Below, piece by piece: positions 1-8,142 of a stretch of 9,998 bases of DNA. The stretch is from NCBI GenBank assembly GCA_039181495.1, contig JBCDCP010000104.1, forward strand, positions 1 through 9,998, given 5' to 3'. Position numbers and translations under genes: made by a program. Below the pieces are notes generated by a model that was not told where the DNA came from, made no database searches, and was given only the letters and a program-made list of their open reading frames with translations. Position 1 is the first letter of the stretch. Each line of letters starts with the position of its first letter. Source of the stretch: JBCDCP01 sp039181495 (lineage in GTDB: Bacteria > Pseudomonadota > Alphaproteobacteria > Rhizobiales > Tepidamorphaceae).

Positions 1-1
1 C

Positions 2-3000
2 GATGGCGACGGTGATCCAGTCACGCTCGACGACGGTCAATTCATCGTCAAGGTGGATGTGCCGGCCAATGCGGTGATTGGTGGCACCGACAGCGCAACG
101 GTAACCGAAGACAATTTGACCGACCTGCTTGCGGGCAATCTGGTCGCGAGCGGGCAGCTGACAATCATCGATCCAAACGGAGCCAGCGAAGAGGAGTTCC
201 AGGCCGGAACGATTACAACACTGGCTGGAGGTGGTGCTGCAGTCGGTTCGCTGTCGATCGATAAGTCGGGTCATTGGACTTACTCGATCGACAATGCTCT
301 GGCCGCCGTTCAGAACCTCAACACGGGTGACAGCTTCACAGAAGATTTCGCGGTTGAGAGCGCGGACGGCACCGCGAGCCAAATTTCGGTAACCGTGGCG
401 GGAACCAATGAAGTTCCACCGTCAGGTGGCCCACTTACTTCGCCGCCATCGCCGACATTGGACGTGAGTCCCTTCCAGGTCTTTGAAGACGGAACGGCAT
501 TCTTTAACGTCAATGCTCTTAGCAATGGCGGGCCTTCCGTCACTACCAAGATCATCGTGCTCAATATCGATCCGTCCTGGACCATCGGTGTGACAAGCGG
601 GACTTACGATCCAGCCAACAACACGTGGACGGATTTCTCGACGCCCGGAATCGCCTTCTCTGCAGGCCTAACATTGACGCCTCCAGCCAACAGCGATCTC
701 GACGCCGCCGATATCGTTATCCAGGCAATCAACGAAGATTCAGCGACTGGTTTGTCGACAGGCATCTTCACAGAAGTTGACTTGGTTGTGGATGCGGTCG
801 CCGATACGCCGAACCTCAATGCTTCTGATGTTTCAGTCAACGCCGGGCTCACTGCTGACCTGGATATCACGGCCACGGTTACAGATACGGATGGTTCCGA
901 GGAGATCTCCAGCGTTGTTATCTCCAATGTTCCTGCAGGCTTCACGCTGAATGCCGGAACGGAGACCAGCCCGGGCGTTTGGACCCTGGTGGCCGCTGAC
1001 TTGAGCGGCTTGAGCATAACGCCAACCGCCGGCTTCGAAGGCGACATCACACTGACGGTCGAAGCCGTGTCGACCGAGGCCAACAAATTCGATGTACCCG
1101 ATACCGATTTCGACACCACCAACGACTCTGCAAGTAGTTTCGCCTCGCTCACGGTGACGTGGCAGCCAGCCCCTCCCATCCTCGATTTTGACGGCGCGAC
1201 GCTGGAATACAGCTACCGCTTCCCGAATATGAACACCGTCCACGTGGACCCGCCGGCAATCAATCCGAACCTGGCGGTCTTCACGGTTGGCAATGGTGTC
1301 GAGGTCGAGAATCGCGGTACGACAAGAGACGAATTCGACTACAACGTCGATCTGTCCGGCAACGAGATCAACGTCAACTTCCTGAACGCGCCGACATTCG
1401 GCGGTGTTCACGATTTCAGCGGTTTCCGCATCAGCGACATCAATGGCGAACTGCCCAGAATCACCGGCGTCCGTAGCGGCGACAGCCGCGTCGAAGCAAC
1501 GTTCGACGACGACAATGTCTACGTGAACTGGACCAGCCTCTCGTTCAACAGCGCCGATGATTTCACGGTCTGGGTCGAGTTCGAGGGCGATCCGCCTGCG
1601 CCGGTCAATCTGCTGCAGAACGGTGATTTCGAGACGACGGATTTCAGCCCAGGCCCGCCCGGAACCCAATTCGACTCGAACTCTGTCAATTTCATCGTGG
1701 GCAGCTTTCCCGACTGGATTGTGAGTGGCACGGGTGGCGTGTTCGACGGCACAGCCTCTTCTTCCCCTGACAATTTCAGCAATCAGGGATGGTTGAACAG
1801 CGGTGCCTTCATGTCTCAGGTAACAGGGACGAGCGGAAACGCCGGATCGCGCTACAAACTATCGTTCGAGTTGATCAGCCGGCTGGATATCGGAACGTCT
1901 GCGGAATCGATACGGGTTGTAATTCAGAATTCGAGCAGCTTGGAGCTTCTGGCGGATCAGACCTTCAATGTGGGTGCCTTGGGTATCGCACCGGGTGAAA
2001 GCCAGATCTTGTCCGTCACGACAGGTGTCATCTCGTCGGCACAGGCCGCAGCCGGCCCGCTGATTGTGTACTTCCAGAACGCAGCTGGCAGGCAAGTTGT
2101 CATCGACAATGCCGTTTTGACCGAAGTATCAGCCGGCACCACGGACCCCATCGTCCTTGATCTGGACCGCGACGGGGCGGAGCTTCTGCCTAGCGCTGCC
2201 GCCGTCACGTTCGATCTCGATGCCGATGGCGTGGCCGAGAACATCGGCTGGGTCGGGCCGGATGACGGTCTGCTCGCCATCGATGCCAATGCCAATGGCA
2301 CGATCGATGACGGCACCGAGATCTTCTCCGAGGTGTTACTCGGCGGATCCTATGCCGACTCCGTCGAAGCGCTGCGTTCGTTGGATGAGAATGGCGATGG
2401 TGTGCTCGACGCCTCCGACGCGGCGTTTGGCGATATCCTCGTCTGGCAAGATGCCGACAGCGACGGCGAGACCGATGCCGGCGAACTCAAGACGCTTGAC
2501 CAGCGCGGCATCACCGAGATCGATCTCAATACAGTCTCGACCAGCATCGATGCCGCCGGCAACGAGATCTTCGCCGAAGGCAATTTCACCAGGGATGATG
2601 GCACGACCGGCAGCTATGTCGGTGTTCATTTCGACCGCGCACCACAGACCCAGCAGCGGCTCGCCGCGGCGAGCCAGATGTCGCTGGTCGCCGGCGTCGC
2701 CGCGATCCTGTTCGCGCTTGATGCGGCGGAAGCCGCGAACGTGGCCGAAGTTGCAGCGGTCACACCGCCTCAAAACGGTACGCTGGTGATCGGCAGCGAC
2801 TTCACCGTAACCTTCACGCCTTATGAAGGCTTCGAAGGCGATGAGCTGGTTGAGCTTGCCATCACGCTCACCGATGGCTCGGTCGAGACCCTCGACTTCG
2901 CGCTCGATGTTGCTCCGGCTACAGGCGATAGCGTCACGAGCGATCCGGCAGATACGAGCGATCTTGCTGATGATAGTTCCAACGATGATGCCGGCGCCAG

Positions 3001-3475
3001 CGCACCGGCCGCGGCCGATCCCGCACCCACGGTCACCACTGCGGATGATGGTGGCGCGGTGATTTATGGCGGCGCTGGCAATGATGTGCTGGTCGGCGGC
3101 TCTGGTGATGACTGGATGAGCGGCGGTGCCGGGCTCGACACACTTACCGGCGGTCTGGGTGCGGACACCTTTGCCTTCGATGTGAGCGGTCTCGACGCCA
3201 TCGATGTAATCACCGACTTCAGCGACGAGGAGGGCGACAGGCTCGACCTTGGCGGTCTGCTCGAAGCGGTCAGCCTCGACGAGCGTAATGTCGATGACCA
3301 CGTCAAGGCAGTCACCGATGGCGAGAATACGCTGGTCAAGGTCGACCGCGACGGTGCGGATACAGCGCACGATTTTGCTGACGTAGCGGAGTTGAGCGGT
3401 GTCACTGACGGCAGCGTCACGATCTTTGATAGTGGCGCCATCGCCCAGGTGCAGGTTCAGGTCGAGACGTCTTAA
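2..3475 (+). CDS. Large RTX/VCBS surface adhesin, C-terminal part (5' partial, LapA-like type I secretion substrate)
   Basis: This is the C-terminal part of a giant secreted adhesin, probably exported by the neighbouring type I system to mediate surface attachment or biofilm formation. The frame is open from the first complete codon at 2, so the in-frame GTG at 53 is not the start. Counting residues from position 2, I see: a VCBS repeat (about 25-137); two Ig/cadherin-like domains (about 150-270 and 268-388); a module resembling one found in PEP-CTERM proteins (about 393-528, with a GNGVE motif and a VNWTSLSF segment); a jelly-roll-like module opening with LLQNGDFE (537-708); five acidic EF-hand/dockerin-like loops (720-828); a hydrophobic helix (893-911); another cadherin-like domain (922-972); an acidic low-complexity linker; four RTX nonapeptides (1023-1058); and a terminal secretion region with VITDFSDEEGDRLDLGGLL. 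Domain names come from recognised sequence patterns, not a search. The N-terminal retention module and protease site, if present, lie to the left. The ligand is unknown. Confidence 0.93.
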   Translation, partial: DGDGDPVTLDDGQFIVKVDVPANAVIGGTDSATVTEDNLTDLLAGNLVASGQLTIIDPNGASEEEFQAGTITTLAGGGAAVGSLSIDKSGHWTYSIDNALAAVQNLNTGDSFTEDFAVESADGTASQISVTVAGTNEVPPSGGPLTSPPSPTLDVSPFQVFEDGTAFFNVNALSNGGPSVTTKIIVLNIDPSWTIGVTSGTYDPANNTWTDFSTPGIAFSAGLTLTPPANSDLDAADIVIQAINEDSATGLSTGIFTEVDLVVDAVADTPNLNASDVSVNAGLTADLDITATVTDTDGSEEISSVVISNVPAGFTLNAGTETSPGVWTLVAADLSGLSITPTAGFEGDITLTVEAVSTEANKFDVPDTDFDTTNDSASSFASLTVTWQPAPPILDFDGATLEYSYRFPNMNTVHVDPPAINPNLAVFTVGNGVEVENRGTTRDEFDYNVDLSGNEINVNFLNAPTFGGVHDFSGFRISDINGELPRITGVRSGDSRVEATFDDDNVYVNWTSLSFNSADDFTVWVEFEGDPPAPVNLLQNGDFETTDFSPGPPGTQFDSNSVNFIVGSFPDWIVSGTGGVFDGTASSSPDNFSNQGWLNSGAFMSQVTGTSGNAGSRYKLSFELISRLDIGTSAESIRVVIQNSSSLELLADQTFNVGALGIAPGESQILSVTTGVISSAQAAAGPLIVYFQNAAGRQVVIDNAVLTEVSAGTTDPIVLDLDRDGAELLPSAAAVTFDLDADGVAENIGWVGPDDGLLAIDANANGTIDDGTEIFSEVLLGGSYADSVEALRSLDENGDGVLDASDAAFGDILVWQDADSDGETDAGELKTLDQRGITEIDLNTVSTSIDAAGNEIFAEGNFTRDDGTTGSYVGVHFDRAPQTQQRLAAASQMSLVAGVAAILFALDAAEAANVAEVAAVTPPQNGTLVIGSDFTVTFTPYEGFEGDELVELAITLTDGSVETLDFALDVAPATGDSVTSDPADTSDLADDSSNDDAGASAPAAADPAPTVTTADDGGAVIYGGAGNDVLVGGSGDDWMSGGAGLDTLTGGLGADTFAFDVSGLDAIDVITDFSDEEGDRLDLGGLLEAVSLDERNVDDHVKAVTDGENTLVKVDRDGADTAHDFADVAELSGVTDGSVTIFDSGAIAQVQVQVETS
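2147..2485 (+). other. Ladder of EF-hand/dockerin-like calcium loops within the adhesin
   Basis: Five Asp-rich loops follow one another: DLDRDG, DLDADG, DANANGTIDDGTE, DENGDGVLDASD and DADSDGETDAGE. The last three match the 12-residue EF-hand/dockerin calcium-loop pattern, with Asp or Asn at positions 1, 3 and 5, Gly at 6 and an acidic residue at 12. The lead-in PIVLDLD and the segment GWVGPDDGLLAID are typical of a module that precedes the RTX end of many large type I-secreted proteins. By inference it binds calcium and helps the C-terminus fold after export into calcium-rich surroundings. Confidence 0.75.
3068..3175 (+). repeat. Four tandem RTX (hemolysin-type calcium-binding) nonapeptides
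   Basis: Four 27-base units encode GGAGNDVLV, GGSGDDWMS, GGAGLDTLT and GGLGADTFA, matching the RTX consensus GGxGxDxLx. RTX units form a calcium-filled parallel beta roll just before the uncleaved C-terminal type I secretion signal. Four is near the low end for RTX proteins. The units differ at DNA level, so this is a protein-level repeat and not a recent DNA duplication. Confidence 0.92.
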
Positions 3476-3486
3476 GCGCGTCTCGA
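3462..3486. terminator. Candidate hairpin between convergent adhesin and lapG-like genes
   Basis: TCGAGACG (3462-3469) pairs perfectly with CGTCTCGA (3479-3486) around a 9-base loop that contains the adhesin stop codon. It sits in the 33-base gap between the two convergent genes, where a terminator serving both strands would be expected. No U-tract follows directly on either strand, so it may act only as a weak or processing hairpin. Confidence 0.4.
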
Positions 3487-3508
3487 TCTCACAATCCCAG
3501 CCCCCTTT

Positions 3509-4411
3509 TCAGCGCAGTGCGAGCTTTGCGAGTGCTGGGCTCGGCTTGGGCTGGCTTGGTGCGACGGGCACGAAGAACCCTCCTGCATCGGCCACCGCCA
3601 GAAGGCTGTATTTCTTCGGTGTCTGTTCAACCGGCCGCTTGAGATTGTTGTCCAGCACCAGCTTGGTGCCGTCCCCGGTCCGCACCGCGATGACCGCATG
3701 GCCGATGCCGTTTTGGCGATTGCGCAGCACAAGGAGCGCCATATCATCGGTGTCGATGCCCGCATGTGCGAGCAATGCCCAGGCGAGGATCGCGTGATCC
3801 TCACAATCCCCGGCGCGCGCCAGGATGGTCTCCTGCGGGCTCGCCCAGACATCATGCCCGATGCGGTCGGCGACGTAGCGGATATGCCGGGTCATGTAGC
3901 GCTTCACACTGGCAATGCGCTGACCCCTGGGTTTGTTGCGCAGGGTGCTGATCTGGGTGGCAACACGTTGCAGGGCTGGTGAGGCACAGTCGCCCGCTTC
4001 GCACGCCGCAAGCATCTCGCGTGCCGACTGCAGGGCTTCAGACGCCCCGGCCCACCGTCTTGCCAGTGGCAGGCCCTTGGCCTGGGTCAGCCTGATGCCC
4101 GAACGGCGCACCCCGCTCTTGGGCGTCACCGGTATTTTGCCCGCAGCATGGGCGCGTAACAGATCAGACGGCCGGGTGAAGCGTCTGGACTCGACGCGAG
4201 TCAGACTGCCCGACAGGATCTCATTGGAGAATTCCGATGGCCGCACAACATCGAGCCTGTTGCGCTCAACATACCGCTCGACGGCGGGTTTCGGGCCAAG
4301 TTCACTCCGCAGCGCCACTTCCATTGATTGGGTCGGGGTCGTGGCCATCAGCCCTGCGAAAAGGCACAGAGCAGGGATCGCAGCCAAGGCCGCGTTACGC
4401 AGTACCAGCAT
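3509..4411 (-). CDS. lapG: LapG-type periplasmic cysteine protease (BTLCP, transglutaminase-like)
   Basis: This 300-residue protein belongs to the bacterial transglutaminase-like cysteine proteinase family. In characterised systems LapG cleaves the N-terminal retention module of a LapA-type adhesin in the periplasm, releasing it from the surface. Residues 1 to about 29 form a signal peptide with hydrophobic core AALAAIPALCLFAGLMA. The catalytic core covers about 115-285. The expected triad is C203 (in AGDCEDHA), H238 (GIGHAVIAV) and D254 (LVLDNN). D202 and E204, which flank the cysteine, match calcium-binding positions of studied LapG proteins, and DVWASPQETI is the usual lead-in. The ATG at 4411 is supported by a GGAGG 8 bases upstream. 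The gene follows lapC by 38 bp and converges on the adhesin, its likely substrate. An arginine-rich stretch of about 85 residues between signal peptide and core makes it longer than classical LapG. Alternative: a BTLCP with a different substrate. Confidence 0.88.
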   Translation of the reverse strand: MLVLRNAALAAIPALCLFAGLMATTPTQSMEVALRSELGPKPAVERYVERNRLDVVRPSEFSNEILSGSLTRVESRRFTRPSDLLRAHAAGKIPVTPKSGVRRSGIRLTQAKGLPLARRWAGASEALQSAREMLAACEAGDCASPALQRVATQISTLRNKPRGQRIASVKRYMTRHIRYVADRIGHDVWASPQETILARAGDCEDHAILAWALLAHAGIDTDDMALLVLRNRQNGIGHAVIAVRTGDGTKLVLDNNLKRPVEQTPKKYSLLAVADAGGFFVPVAPSQPKPSPALAKLALR

Positions 4412-4419
4412 CGTTTACG

Positions 4420-4424
4420 CCTCC
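4420..4424 (-). promoter_or_regulatory. Shine-Dalgarno site of the lapG-like gene
   Basis: The leftward strand reads GGAGG followed by an 8-base spacer and ATG at 4411. This is the clearest ribosome binding site in the cluster. It supports independent translation of the protease from the shared lapB-lapC-lapG transcript. Confidence 0.7.
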
Positions 4425-4449
4425 AGCGGGGCGCAAACCTCTCTGGCGT

Positions 4450-5760
4450 TTACCGCTCTCTGAGAGCCTCTGCCTGCGCCCGTTTGATAGGCTTCAGCAG
4501 ATAGTCCAGAACCGTCTTATTCCCGGTTAAGATATCGGCCTGAACGACCATTCCCGGTATTATCGGTAAGTCTTCGGTGTCGGTCTCAAGTGACGTTTGA
4601 TCGGTCTTGATAGTAACTTGGTAATAACTGTTGCCTTCTTCATCGGTGATCGTGTCGGCGCTGATCCGCTCAACACTACCATCAAGACTGCCATAGACCG
4701 TGTAGTCATAGGCCGTCACCTTGATCCGCGCCTTCTGGCCGGCATGAATAAAGGCAACATCCTGCGGCGATATTTGCGCCTCAACGAGCAGGGCATCATC
4801 AATCGGAACGATCTCGACCAGTGTCGCGCCGGGCTGCACCACGGCGCCGATCGTTGTCAGAGGCACGGCATTGACGATTCCGGTCACGGGGGAGGCGAGC
4901 AGTGTCCGCTCAACTTTCTCGTTGAGCCTTTCGATGCTCTCATCCAGCACGGCTAATTCGGAGGCGACTGTCGAGAGCTCTTCTCGGGCTTGCGTCAGAT
5001 AGTTCGATCGAATGGAGTCAATCCGGGCCTGAGCCTCGCTGATGGAGGCTTGAATGCGTGGCAGGCTCGTCTGCAGCACGGTCCGCTCGCGCACCTCGGT
5101 CTGTGCCTGGCGTTCCAGTCGAATGAGTTCCAGCCGAGGCATGGCACCTGATCGCTGCAAACGCCGGGCCATCTCAAGTTCTTGGTCGGTCAGTTCGATG
5201 GTGCGGTTCAAGCCTTCTAACTGAGCTTCGGCTTCTGCCATTTCCAGGCGCCGCTGTGCCCGTTGCTGCAAGGCGACATCAATTTCACGTTGAAGCGTGT
5301 CGCGGCGGGACAGAAACAGAGCCTGTTCTTGGGCGATCAGCACGTCCGGCACATCAGGGAGCGCACTGAAGTCGGGATCATTATCCTCAATCTCGGCCGT
5401 CAGCCGTGCTCGGCGTGCCTGAAGCGAGATGATCTTCTGGCGGACTTCGCCAAGCTCTGAGCGGGCTTGCGTATCGTCGATCAGAAGCAGCCTCTGCCCC
5501 AGCTCGACCTGATCGCCCTCGCGGACATAGATCTCGGCGATAACCCCGGGATCCAGCGACTGGATGAGTTGATTGTTTTGCGAGGCAATGAACCGCCCGC
5601 TGCCCCGCGTCACTTCCTCCAGCTCCGCGCGTGAGGCCCAAAAGGCAAGAGTTCCTAGTAGCGCAACCACTAGCAGGATGATCGTCAACGAGCGCGTCGA
5701 CCGGCTACGCTGCAGTGCCATACGGATGTCGTTGGCGAAGACCTCGTCGACTCTGCGCAT
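4450..5760 (-). CDS. lapC: HlyD-family type I secretion periplasmic adaptor (LapC-like)
   Basis: This 436-residue membrane fusion protein would bridge the inner-membrane ABC exporter and the outer-membrane TolC-family channel. A short cytoplasmic N-terminus is followed by one transmembrane helix (about 24-42, core LTIILLVVALLGTLAFWAS). Next come a beta-sandwich half (about 55-98, with PGVIAEIYVREGDQVELGQ), a long alpha-helical coiled-coil hairpin (about 100-285, rich in Glu, Arg, Gln and Leu), the returning lipoyl half (LASPVTGIVN, 288-297), and a beta-barrel region. The C-terminal signature runs from PGMVVQADILTG to YLLKPIKRA, as in the HlyD type I secretion subfamily. The length is normal for that family. 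The ATG at 5760 lies 2 bp after the lapB stop, implying cotranscription and probable translational coupling. Only a weak G-rich ribosome site (GGGCGG) is visible, inside the lapB end. Confidence 0.95.
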   Translation of the reverse strand: MRRVDEVFANDIRMALQRSRSTRSLTIILLVVALLGTLAFWASRAELEEVTRGSGRFIASQNNQLIQSLDPGVIAEIYVREGDQVELGQRLLLIDDTQARSELGEVRQKIISLQARRARLTAEIEDNDPDFSALPDVPDVLIAQEQALFLSRRDTLQREIDVALQQRAQRRLEMAEAEAQLEGLNRTIELTDQELEMARRLQRSGAMPRLELIRLERQAQTEVRERTVLQTSLPRIQASISEAQARIDSIRSNYLTQAREELSTVASELAVLDESIERLNEKVERTLLASPVTGIVNAVPLTTIGAVVQPGATLVEIVPIDDALLVEAQISPQDVAFIHAGQKARIKVTAYDYTVYGSLDGSVERISADTITDEEGNSYYQVTIKTDQTSLETDTEDLPIIPGMVVQADILTGNKTVLDYLLKPIKRAQAEALRER

Positions 5761-5762
5761 GT

Positions 5763-7991
5763 TCAGCCGCCCGCCCGCTGTTTTGCGAGGTCCTTGAGCG
5801 TGGCAACTACTTTGTCTTTCGGCCCATCGAGACGGACATGCCCCCGATCAAGAAAGATCAAACGGTCTACCAGGCTAATGACGCTTTCCTTGTGCGTCGC
5901 GATCACAAGGGTCGTCCCCGCGGCTGAAATGTTCTTCAGCGCTTCCAGCAGTGCGCGCTCGGATGTGCTGTCCATTGACGCCGTTGGTTCATCCAGAAAC
6001 AGAACCTCCGGCCGATGAATCAGCGCGCGTGCGATTGACACTGATTGCCGCTGCCCGCCCGACAGATTGCGACCACGTTCGATGATCGGCATGTCGAGCC
6101 CCTGGGGATGCTCAGCGGCAAACTCCGATACGCCGGACAAGCTGGTCACTTCAGCAATCTCGTCATCGCTGGCAAAGGGCCTGCCGATGACGATGTTCTC
6201 ACGCAGCGAACCGGTGAACAGATCCGCTTCCTGCCCGCAATAGACGATGGTTTTGCGGATTTGTGCGAGACTAGCCTGGCCGATGTCACTGCCGTTCAGC
6301 AGTACTGTACCTTCGTCGACATCGATCAACCCAGCTGCGGCTTTGCCCAGCGTACTCTTGCCGGAGCCGATCCGCCCGATGATGCCAACCCGTTCGCCCG
6401 CAGAGATCGAGAAACTCACGTCTTTGAGCGAGGGTTGTGGTGCACCCGGATAGCTCATCGACACACCCCGGAACGCGACTGCCTGAGTGCCCGGCGCGCG
6501 GCTTGACGCAACCTGACTTATCGTCTTGTCAGCTGGGAGCTGCATGATTGCATTAACGCCCTTCAGAGCGGTGCGTGCCTGCGAGAACCGCGACAGCGTC
6601 TGGGCAATATTGGCAAGCGGCGCCAGAACGCGGCCGGCCAGGATGTTGGTGGCAATCAGTGCGCCCACTGTAATGGAACCATCCAGAACGAGGAAAACAC
6701 CCCAGACGATAATGACAACTGAGACGCCCTGCTGGATGATCGACATGGTGGTCAGCGCCATGTTCGACCAGAATCGGGCAGCGGTTGTCGATCGACTGGT
6801 GGCGGCAACCGCTCCGTCCCAGGCGCGGCGCAGCCAAGGAGCAGCACCGATTGACTTGACTGTCTCAAGGCCGCCGATTGTCTCGACCAGTACACCGTGT
6901 CGCCGCGCGGCATCCGCCTGGCTTTTCTTCACAGCCCGGTCGAGCGGCACCTGGTAAATCAGCGTGAGGATGATGACGATCGGAACGGCCGCGGCAGGGA
7001 CCAGCGCCAATGGTCCGACCAGTGCCCACATAACGGCGAGGAAGATGGCAATGAATGCCATGTCCATGACCGCCACGACACTGTTGGATGTCAGGATGTC
7101 CCTGACATTGTCGAACTCTCGGACCTGGTTTGAGATCACGCCGGTGGATACGGGCTGCGCCTGTAGCCTCAGCGCCAAGAGATGATCGAACAGCCGCCCG
7201 GAGATTGCCATATCGACCCGGCGTCCAGCCTGATCGACAATGCTCGAGCGCATGAGCTTCATGATAAAATCAAACAGGATGGCGATGCCAATGCCGGCCG
7301 TCAGCGCCCATAGTGTGGGGATCGCCAGATTGGGGATAACCCGATCGTACACGTTCATCACAAACAGCGGGCTGGCCAGAGCAAGGATGTTGACTGCGAG
7401 CGAGGCCAGCGCGACCTGCCCGTAGTCCGGCCAGAAATGCGACACGGTGTGCCAGAACCACCGGGCTCCGCCTGTTTGGTCAGTTCTTACGCCGCCAAAC
7501 CCGTCTTGAATGTCGGTTTCGCCAATATTTGTGACTCCGCTGGGCGTCAGGAACAGGCAATAGCCGCTGTAGTCCGAGCGGAGTGTGTCCAGGTTTACAA
7601 AGCGCGAGTATCGACCGGCCTCTGCTGCAAAGATCTCGGCGCGGCGGCCACTCGCAATTCTGTGCAGAACGATGGCTTGGCCGGACTTGGAAAACAGCAC
7701 CACCGGAAAGGTGAGGGCCGGAATGCGATCGATTGATAATCCGTCGATCCGTCCGGCTAGGCCGATCTTCTCGGCCGCCTCGAGAATGGCGCCGTGGGAG
7801 ATCGAGGCGTCGTCTGCCGGAAGCCGCGCTAGCAGATCGTCGCGGTTGGCAGCAATCCCGTGGAATTGGGCAACACGCACGAGAGCCTCAGCCAGGCCGG
7901 GGTTGCTCCGGATCGTGGCATCATCGGCGGTGAGATCGATATCAGTCTCGGCTAGTGTCTCCGCTGCAATTGAGGAGGGATGCTCCGTCAT
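5763..7991 (-). CDS. lapB: Type I secretion ABC transporter, permease/ATPase with C39-like domain (LapB-like)
   Basis: This 742-residue exporter would recognise the adhesin's C-terminal signal and drive its export. Numbering is from the ATG at 7991. A C39-peptidase-like domain occupies about 20-150 and aligns by eye with the HlyB N-terminus (AEALVRVAQFHGIAANRDDL). The catalytic cysteine expected of true C39 peptidases is not seen there, so it should bind rather than cleave substrate. Six membrane segments follow (about 190-222, 227-247, 305-327, 328-350, 416-438, 440-462). The nucleotide-binding domain has Walker A GRIGSGKST (539-547), Q-loop Q587, signature LSGGQ (643-647), Walker B VLFLDEP with D667 and E668, and switch H700, all intact. 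A TTG at 8009 would add six residues. I prefer the ATG because TTGGA lies 6 bases before it, whereas the TTG has no ribosome site. The order lapB-lapC-lapG suggests one transcript. Confidence 0.95.
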   Translation of the reverse strand: MTEHPSSIAAETLAETDIDLTADDATIRSNPGLAEALVRVAQFHGIAANRDDLLARLPADDASISHGAILEAAEKIGLAGRIDGLSIDRIPALTFPVVLFSKSGQAIVLHRIASGRRAEIFAAEAGRYSRFVNLDTLRSDYSGYCLFLTPSGVTNIGETDIQDGFGGVRTDQTGGARWFWHTVSHFWPDYGQVALASLAVNILALASPLFVMNVYDRVIPNLAIPTLWALTAGIGIAILFDFIMKLMRSSIVDQAGRRVDMAISGRLFDHLLALRLQAQPVSTGVISNQVREFDNVRDILTSNSVVAVMDMAFIAIFLAVMWALVGPLALVPAAAVPIVIILTLIYQVPLDRAVKKSQADAARRHGVLVETIGGLETVKSIGAAPWLRRAWDGAVAATSRSTTAARFWSNMALTTMSIIQQGVSVVIIVWGVFLVLDGSITVGALIATNILAGRVLAPLANIAQTLSRFSQARTALKGVNAIMQLPADKTISQVASSRAPGTQAVAFRGVSMSYPGAPQPSLKDVSFSISAGERVGIIGRIGSGKSTLGKAAAGLIDVDEGTVLLNGSDIGQASLAQIRKTIVYCGQEADLFTGSLRENIVIGRPFASDDEIAEVTSLSGVSEFAAEHPQGLDMPIIERGRNLSGGQRQSVSIARALIHRPEVLFLDEPTASMDSTSERALLEALKNISAAGTTLVIATHKESVISLVDRLIFLDRGHVRLDGPKDKVVATLKDLAKQRAGG

Positions 7992-8142
7992 CGGATGTCC
8001 AAGCCCCAAGAGCGGAAGTACTGATCGGCATGAAGCAATGCAGATCAGAGTTCGCGGTTCACAAGTACAACATCAAAGGCCAAGCTGAGAGTTGTCAGCA
8101 TCGCCGATAGGCATATTGGCGGCAAGCTTTCAAGAGCAAAAG

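Noticed and set aside
53..55. GTG at 53 as the start of the adhesin gene.
   Set aside because: The frame is open to position 2 and encodes a plausible continuation (DGDGDPVTLDDGQFIVK). The protein begins inside a repeat domain with no signal or ribosome site, so the gene extends left of the window.
833..1669. Long minus-strand open frame (278 codons) opposite the adhesin.
   Set aside because: It is antisense to a clearly recognisable coding region and its product is arginine- and valine-rich with no domain, as expected for a shadow of a biased codon pattern.
2336..3370. Minus-strand open frame of 344 codons opposite the RTX end of the adhesin.
   Set aside because: The plus strand encodes unmistakable EF-hand-like loops and RTX repeats. 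The antisense product lacks recognisable domains and arises from GAT/GAC-rich codons that cannot give stops in that frame.
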